Of a stretch of DNA of 64,000 bases, positions 59,790 to 64,000 are shown one piece after another. Each line of letters opens with the position of its first letter. The first letter of the stretch is position 1. The DNA lies in contig OZ059895.1 of NCBI GenBank assembly GCA_964057225.1, positions 2,852,001 to 2,916,000 of the forward strand, in the 5' to 3' direction. The stretch comes from Auanema rhodensis. Its lineage: Eukaryota; Nematoda; Chromadorea; Rhabditida; Rhabditidae. The position numbers were made by a program, and so were the translations under genes. The notes beneath the pieces are model-generated. The model was not told the DNA's origin. It worked only from the letters and a program-made list of their open reading frames with translations, and did no database searches.

Positions 59790-62097
59790 TACACCCATAA
59801 ATTATACGCAACAAGGTTACCCTTAAATAATGAACTGACCGACTAATCAGACATGGATCTTTCCTAGTTCTGTTGCTTGAATGGATGTTTTCCTACGTAG
59901 GCTAGTAAAACATGCCCTTCAAAGCATCAGAACATGTGATCACATTCCAATATTTTTGTATCTATCTTGTAAAGATAGTAATATATCATATGTTGAACAC
60001 TATGTTGGAAAGATTTTAATTCAGATTTTCTAACTTTTATTCAGTTTGTTTTTTAAACTTTGATTAAGAACTTTGATTTTTGTACACCCCTAAATTATAC
60101 GCAGCACAGGTTACCCTTGAATAATGAACTGACCGACTAATCAGACATGGATCTTTCCTAGTTCTGTTGCTTGAATGGATGTTTTCCTACGTAGGCTAGT
60201 AAAACATGCCCTTCAAAGCATCAGAACATGTGATCACATTCCAATTTTTTTGTATCTATCTTGTAAAGATAGTAATAAACTTTGATTTTTGTACACCCAT
60301 AAATTATACGCAGCACCGGTTACCCTTAAATAATGAACTGACCGACTAATCAGACATGGATCTTTCCTAGTTCTGTTGCTTGAACGGATGTTTTCCTACG
60401 TAGGCTAGTAAAACATGCCCTTCAAAGCATCAGAACATGTGATCACATTCCAATTTTTTTGTATCTATCTTGTAAAGATAGTAATAAACTTTGATTTTTG
60501 TACACCCATAAATTATACGCAGCACAGGTTACCCTTAAATAATGAACTGACCGACTAATCAGACATGGATCTTTCCAAGTTCTGTTGCTTGAACGGATGT
60601 TTTCCTACGTAGGCTAGTAAAACATGCCCTTCAAAGCATCAGAACATGTGATCACATTTCAATTTTTTTGTATCTATCTTGTAAAGATAGTAATATATCA
60701 TATGTTGAACACTATGTTGGAAAGATTTTAATTCAGATTTTTTCAACTTTCACTCAGTTTGTTTTCTAAACTTTGATTAAGAACCTTGTTGTTTGTACAC
60801 CCATAAAATATACGCAGCACAGGTTACCCTTAAATAATGAACTGACCGTAATCAGACATGGATCTTCCCAAGTTCTGTTGCTATCTTGTAAAGATAGTAA
60901 TAAACTTTGATTTTTGTACACCCATAAATTATACGCAGCACAGGTTACCCTTAAATAATGAACTGACCGACTAATCAGACATGGATCTTTCCAAGTTCTG
61001 TTGCTTGAACGGATGTTTTCCTACGTAGGCTAGTAAAACATGCCCTTCAAAGCATCAGAACATGTGATCACATTTCAATTTTTTTGTATCTATCTTGTAA
61101 AGATAGTAATATATCATATGTTGAACACTATGTTGGAAAGATTTTAATTCAGATTTTTTCAACTTTCACTCAGTTTGTTTTCTAAACTTTGATTAAGAAC
61201 CTTGTTGTTTGTACACCCATAAAATATACGCAGCACAGGTTACCCTTAAATAATGAACTGACCGTCTAATCAGACATGGATCTTCCCAAGTTCTGTTGCT
61301 TGAATGGATGTTTTCCTACGTAGGCTAGTAAAACATGCCCTTCAAAGCATCAGAACATGTGATCACATTCCAATTTTTTTGTATCTATCTTGTAAAGATA
61401 GTAATATATCATATGTTGAACACTATGTTGGAAAGATTTTAATTCGGTTTTTTTTCAACTTTCACTCAGTTTGTTTTCTTAACTTTGATTAAGAACCTTG
61501 AGTTTTGTACACCCATAAATTATACGCAGCACAGGTTACCCTTAAATAATGAACTGACCGACTAATCAGACATGGATCTTTCCTAGTTCTGTTGCTTGAA
61601 TGGATGTTTTCCTACGTAGGCTAGTAAAACATGCCCTTCAAAGCATCAGAACATGTGATCACATTCCAATATTTTTGTATCTATCTTGTAAAGATAGTAA
61701 TATATCATATGTTGAACACTATGTTGGAAAGATTTTAATTCAGATTTTTTCAACTTTCACTCAGTTTGTTTTCTAAACTTTGATTAAGAACCTTGAGTTT
61801 TGTACACCCATGAATTATACGCAGCACAGGTTACCCTTAAATAATGAACTGACCGACTAATCAGACATGGATCTTTCCTAGTTCTGTTGCTTGAATGGAT
61901 GTTTTCCTACGTAGGCTAGTAAAACATGCCCTTCAAAGCATCAGAACATGTGATCACATTCCAATTTTTTTGTATCTATCTTGTAAAGATAGTAATTATA
62001 TCATATGTTGAACACTATGTTGGAAAGATTTTAATTCAGATTTTCTAACTTTTATTCAGTTTGTTTTTTAAACTTTGATTAAGAACTTTGATTTTCG
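59790..62097. repeat. Right-edge HOR, rearranged copy 2 (2308 bp)
   Basis: Unit lengths are 293, 209, 209, 295, 121, 295, 296, 295, 295. Relative to copy 1, the CAGCACCGGTT long unit and the following short unit are fused into one short unit (60292, changing from TTCCTAG to GAACGGATG). The 295-bp CTTGTTG unit is present twice (60501 and 60917), separated by the 121-bp unit. The first unit has a private ACGCAACAAGGTTAC and loses one base there. The rest matches copy 1 in order. Confidence 0.88.
60796..60916 (+). repeat. 121-bp truncated unit, unique in the window
   Basis: It begins like the CATAAAATATACG unit, has CTGACCGTAATC (2 bp lost from CTGACCGTCTAATC), continues through CTTCCCAAGTTCTGTTG, then jumps to CTATCTTGTAAAGATAG and a short-type end. 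It lacks 86 bp spanning both palindromes and the core, plus the 85-bp module. The joint lies at the first base of the hairpin, with CT shared by both parents. It is the only unit without the conserved core, and shows that a unit without that core can persist in the array. Confidence 0.93.
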
Positions 62098-64000
62098 TAC
62101 ACCCATAAATTATACGCAGCACAGGTTACCCTTAAATAATGAACTGACCGACTAATCAGACATGGATCTTTCCTAGTTCTGTTGCTTGAATGGATGTTTT
62201 CCTACGTAGGCTAGTAAAACATGCCCTTCAAAGCATCAGAACATGTGATCACATTCCAATATTTTTGTATCTATCTTGTAAAGATAGTAATATATCATAT
62301 GTTGAACACTATGTTGGAAAGATTTTAATTCAGATTTTCTAACTTTTATTCAGTTTGTTTTTTAAACTTTGATTAAGAACTTTGATTTTTGTACACCCAT
62401 AAATTATACGCAGCACAGGTTACCCTTGAATAATGAACTGACCGACTAATCAGACATGGATCTTTCCTAGTTCTGTTGCTTGAATGGATGTTTTCCTACG
62501 TAGGCTAGTAAAACATGCCCTTCAAAGCATCAGAACATGTGATCACATTCCAATTTTTTTGTATCTATCTTGTAAAGATAGTAATAAACTTTGATTTTTG
62601 TACACCCATAAATTATACGCAGCACCGGTTACCCTTAAATAATGAACTGACCGACTAATCAGACATGGATCTTTCCTAGTTCTGTTGCTTGAATGGATGT
62701 TTTCCTACGTAGGCTAGTAAAACATGCCCTTCAAAGCATCAGAACATGTGATCACATTCCAATATTTTTGTATCTATCTTGTAAAGATAGTAATATATCA
62801 TATGTTGAACACTATGTTGGAAAGATTTTAATTCAGATTTTTTCAACTTTCACTCAGTTTGTTTTCTAAACTTTGATTAAGAACCTTGAGTTTTGTACAC
62901 CCATAAATTATACGCAGCACAGGTTACCCTTAAATAATGAACTGACCGACTAATCAGACATGGATCTTTCCAAGTTCTGTTGCTTGAACGGATGTTTTCC
63001 TACGTAGGCTAGTAAAACATGCCCTTCAAAGCATCAGAACATGTGATCACATTCCAATTTTTTTGTATCTATCTTGTAAAGATAGTAATAAACTTTGATT
63101 TTTGTACACCCATAAATTATACGCAGCACAGGTTACCCTTAAATAATGAACTGACCGACTAATCAGACATGGATCTTTCCAAGTTCTGTTGCTTGAACGG
63201 ATGTTTTCCTACGTAGGCTAGTAAAACATGCCCTTCAAAGCATCAGAACATGTGATCACATTTCAATTTTTTTGTATCTATCTTGTAAAGATAGTAATAT
63301 ATCATATGTTGAACACTATGTTGGAAAGATTTTAATTCAGATTTTTTCAACTTTCACTCAGTTTGTTTTCTAAACTTTGATTAAGAACCTTGTTGTTTGT
63401 ACACCCATAAAATATACGCAGCACAGGTTACCCTTAAATAATGAACTGACCGTCTAATCAGACATGGATCTTCCCAAGTTCTGTTGCTTGAATGGATGTT
63501 TTCCTACGTAGGCTAGTAAAACATGCCCTTCAAAGCATCAGAACATGTGATCACATTCCAATTTTTTTGTATCTATCTTGTAAAGATAGTAATATATCAT
63601 ATGTTGAACACTATGTTGGAAAGATTTTAATTCGGTTTTTTTTCAACTTTCACTCAGTTTGTTTTCTTAACTTTGATTAAGAACCTTGAGTTTTGTACAC
63701 CCATAAATTATACGCAGCACAGGTTACCCTTAAATAATGAACTGACCGACTAATCAGACATGGATCTTTCCTAGTTCTGTTGCTTGAATGGATGTTTTCC
63801 TACGTAGGCTAGTAAAACATGCCCTTCAAAGCATCAGAACATGTGATCACATTCCAATATTTTTGTATCTATCTTGTAAAGATAGTAATATATCATATGT
63901 TGAACACTATGTTGGAAAGATTTTAATTCAGATTTTTTCAACTTTCACTCAGTTTGTTTTCTAAACTTTGATTAAGAACCTTGAGTTTTGTACACCCATG
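62098..64000. repeat. Right-edge HOR copy 3, cut by window end
   Basis: Unit lengths are 294, 209, 295, 209, 295, 296, 295, then 10 bp of the next unit. The order and markers match copy 1 (S1 at 62392, CAGCACCGGTT at 62601, second short unit at 62896, CGGTTTTTTTTCAAC near 63634). The final bases ACCCATG show that the CCATGAATT marker unit comes next, exactly 2188 bp after 61803. The array continues to the right of the window. Confidence 0.9.

Larger units (their letters stand above)
1..64000. repeat. Satellite DNA array, 294/209-bp units, fills the window
   Basis: The motif TACACC recurs 235 times from 31 to 63991, always on the + strand. Successive spacings are only 293-296 bp (177 times), 209-210 bp (56 times) or 121 bp (once), so nothing larger than a few bases interrupts the array. 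Units differ by scattered point changes and a few 1-bp indels that are shared among subsets, giving recognisable unit types. GC is about 31% on a hand-counted consensus long unit. Tandem arrays of this kind are typical of eukaryotic heterochromatin; whether this one is centromeric cannot be told from sequence alone. No unique flank is visible at either edge, so the array extends beyond the window on both sides. I do not recognise the family. Confidence 0.98.

Noticed and set aside
60796-60916. Insertion of foreign DNA at the irregular spacing
   Set aside because: Every base is accounted for by satellite sequence; the short spacing is an internal deletion.
1-64000. CRISPR array
   Set aside because: Units are 209-296 bp with variation shared in families; there are no short direct repeats separated by unique spacers and no cas genes.

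Overview
The whole window is one uninterrupted satellite DNA array in a single orientation. I found no protein-coding gene, RNA gene, transposon, CRISPR array or unique flanking sequence. Using the conserved anchor TACACC (31, 240, 534 ... 63991; 235 occurrences read by eye, including two TACAACC variants and one in TATACACCC), I divide it into 234 complete units. There are 177 long units of 293-296 bp (L), 56 short units of 209-210 bp (S) and one 121-bp unit. S is L minus one discrete 85-bp AT-rich module, always with the same junction. A hand count on a consensus L unit gives about 31% GC. Tens of kilobases of tandem ~0.2-0.3 kb units with nested higher-order repeats (HORs) point to eukaryotic heterochromatin, such as centromeric, pericentromeric, subtelomeric or sex/B-chromosome blocks. 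I do not recognise the satellite family and cannot name the organism.

Layout. 0-15 kb is a heterogeneous zone of small local duplications: an 840-bp segment repeated 2480 bp away, a 1180-bp tetramer in two copies, ~1.09-kb tetramers and 505-bp dimers. 17.2-22.2 kb holds an 8-unit HOR of 2186 bp (two full copies and part of a third). 22.4-24.1 kb contains an island of variants otherwise seen at the outer edges. 24.1-44.6 kb is a series of blocks that mostly start with the same marked short unit (S1, with CCCTTGAATAATG), of 4, 5, 6, 7, 12, 14 and 15 units; they look like expanded and contracted versions of one ancestral HOR. 44.6-55.2 kb holds a 10-unit HOR of 2689 bp (two tandem copies, a third after a 2.9-kb rearranged block). 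55.2-64 kb carries another 8-unit HOR of 2188 bp (one intact copy, one rearranged copy with the 121-bp unit, one running off the window) and shares diagnostic variants with the first ~10 kb.

Within each unit the clearest structural elements are a perfect hairpin (CTATCTT-GTA-AAGATAG), a 12-bp palindrome (ATGTGATCACAT) and a 10-bp palindrome (CCTACGTAGG). Several independent structural changes cluster at or within a few bases of the hairpin: the 85-bp module junction, the 121-bp unit junction, the GT-to-GAA change that makes 210-bp units, and the switch point of hybrid units. This recurrent breakpoint and the L/S pattern it creates are the most interesting signals. The recurring 60/62-codon open frames on the + strand are repeat shadows and are not annotated as genes.
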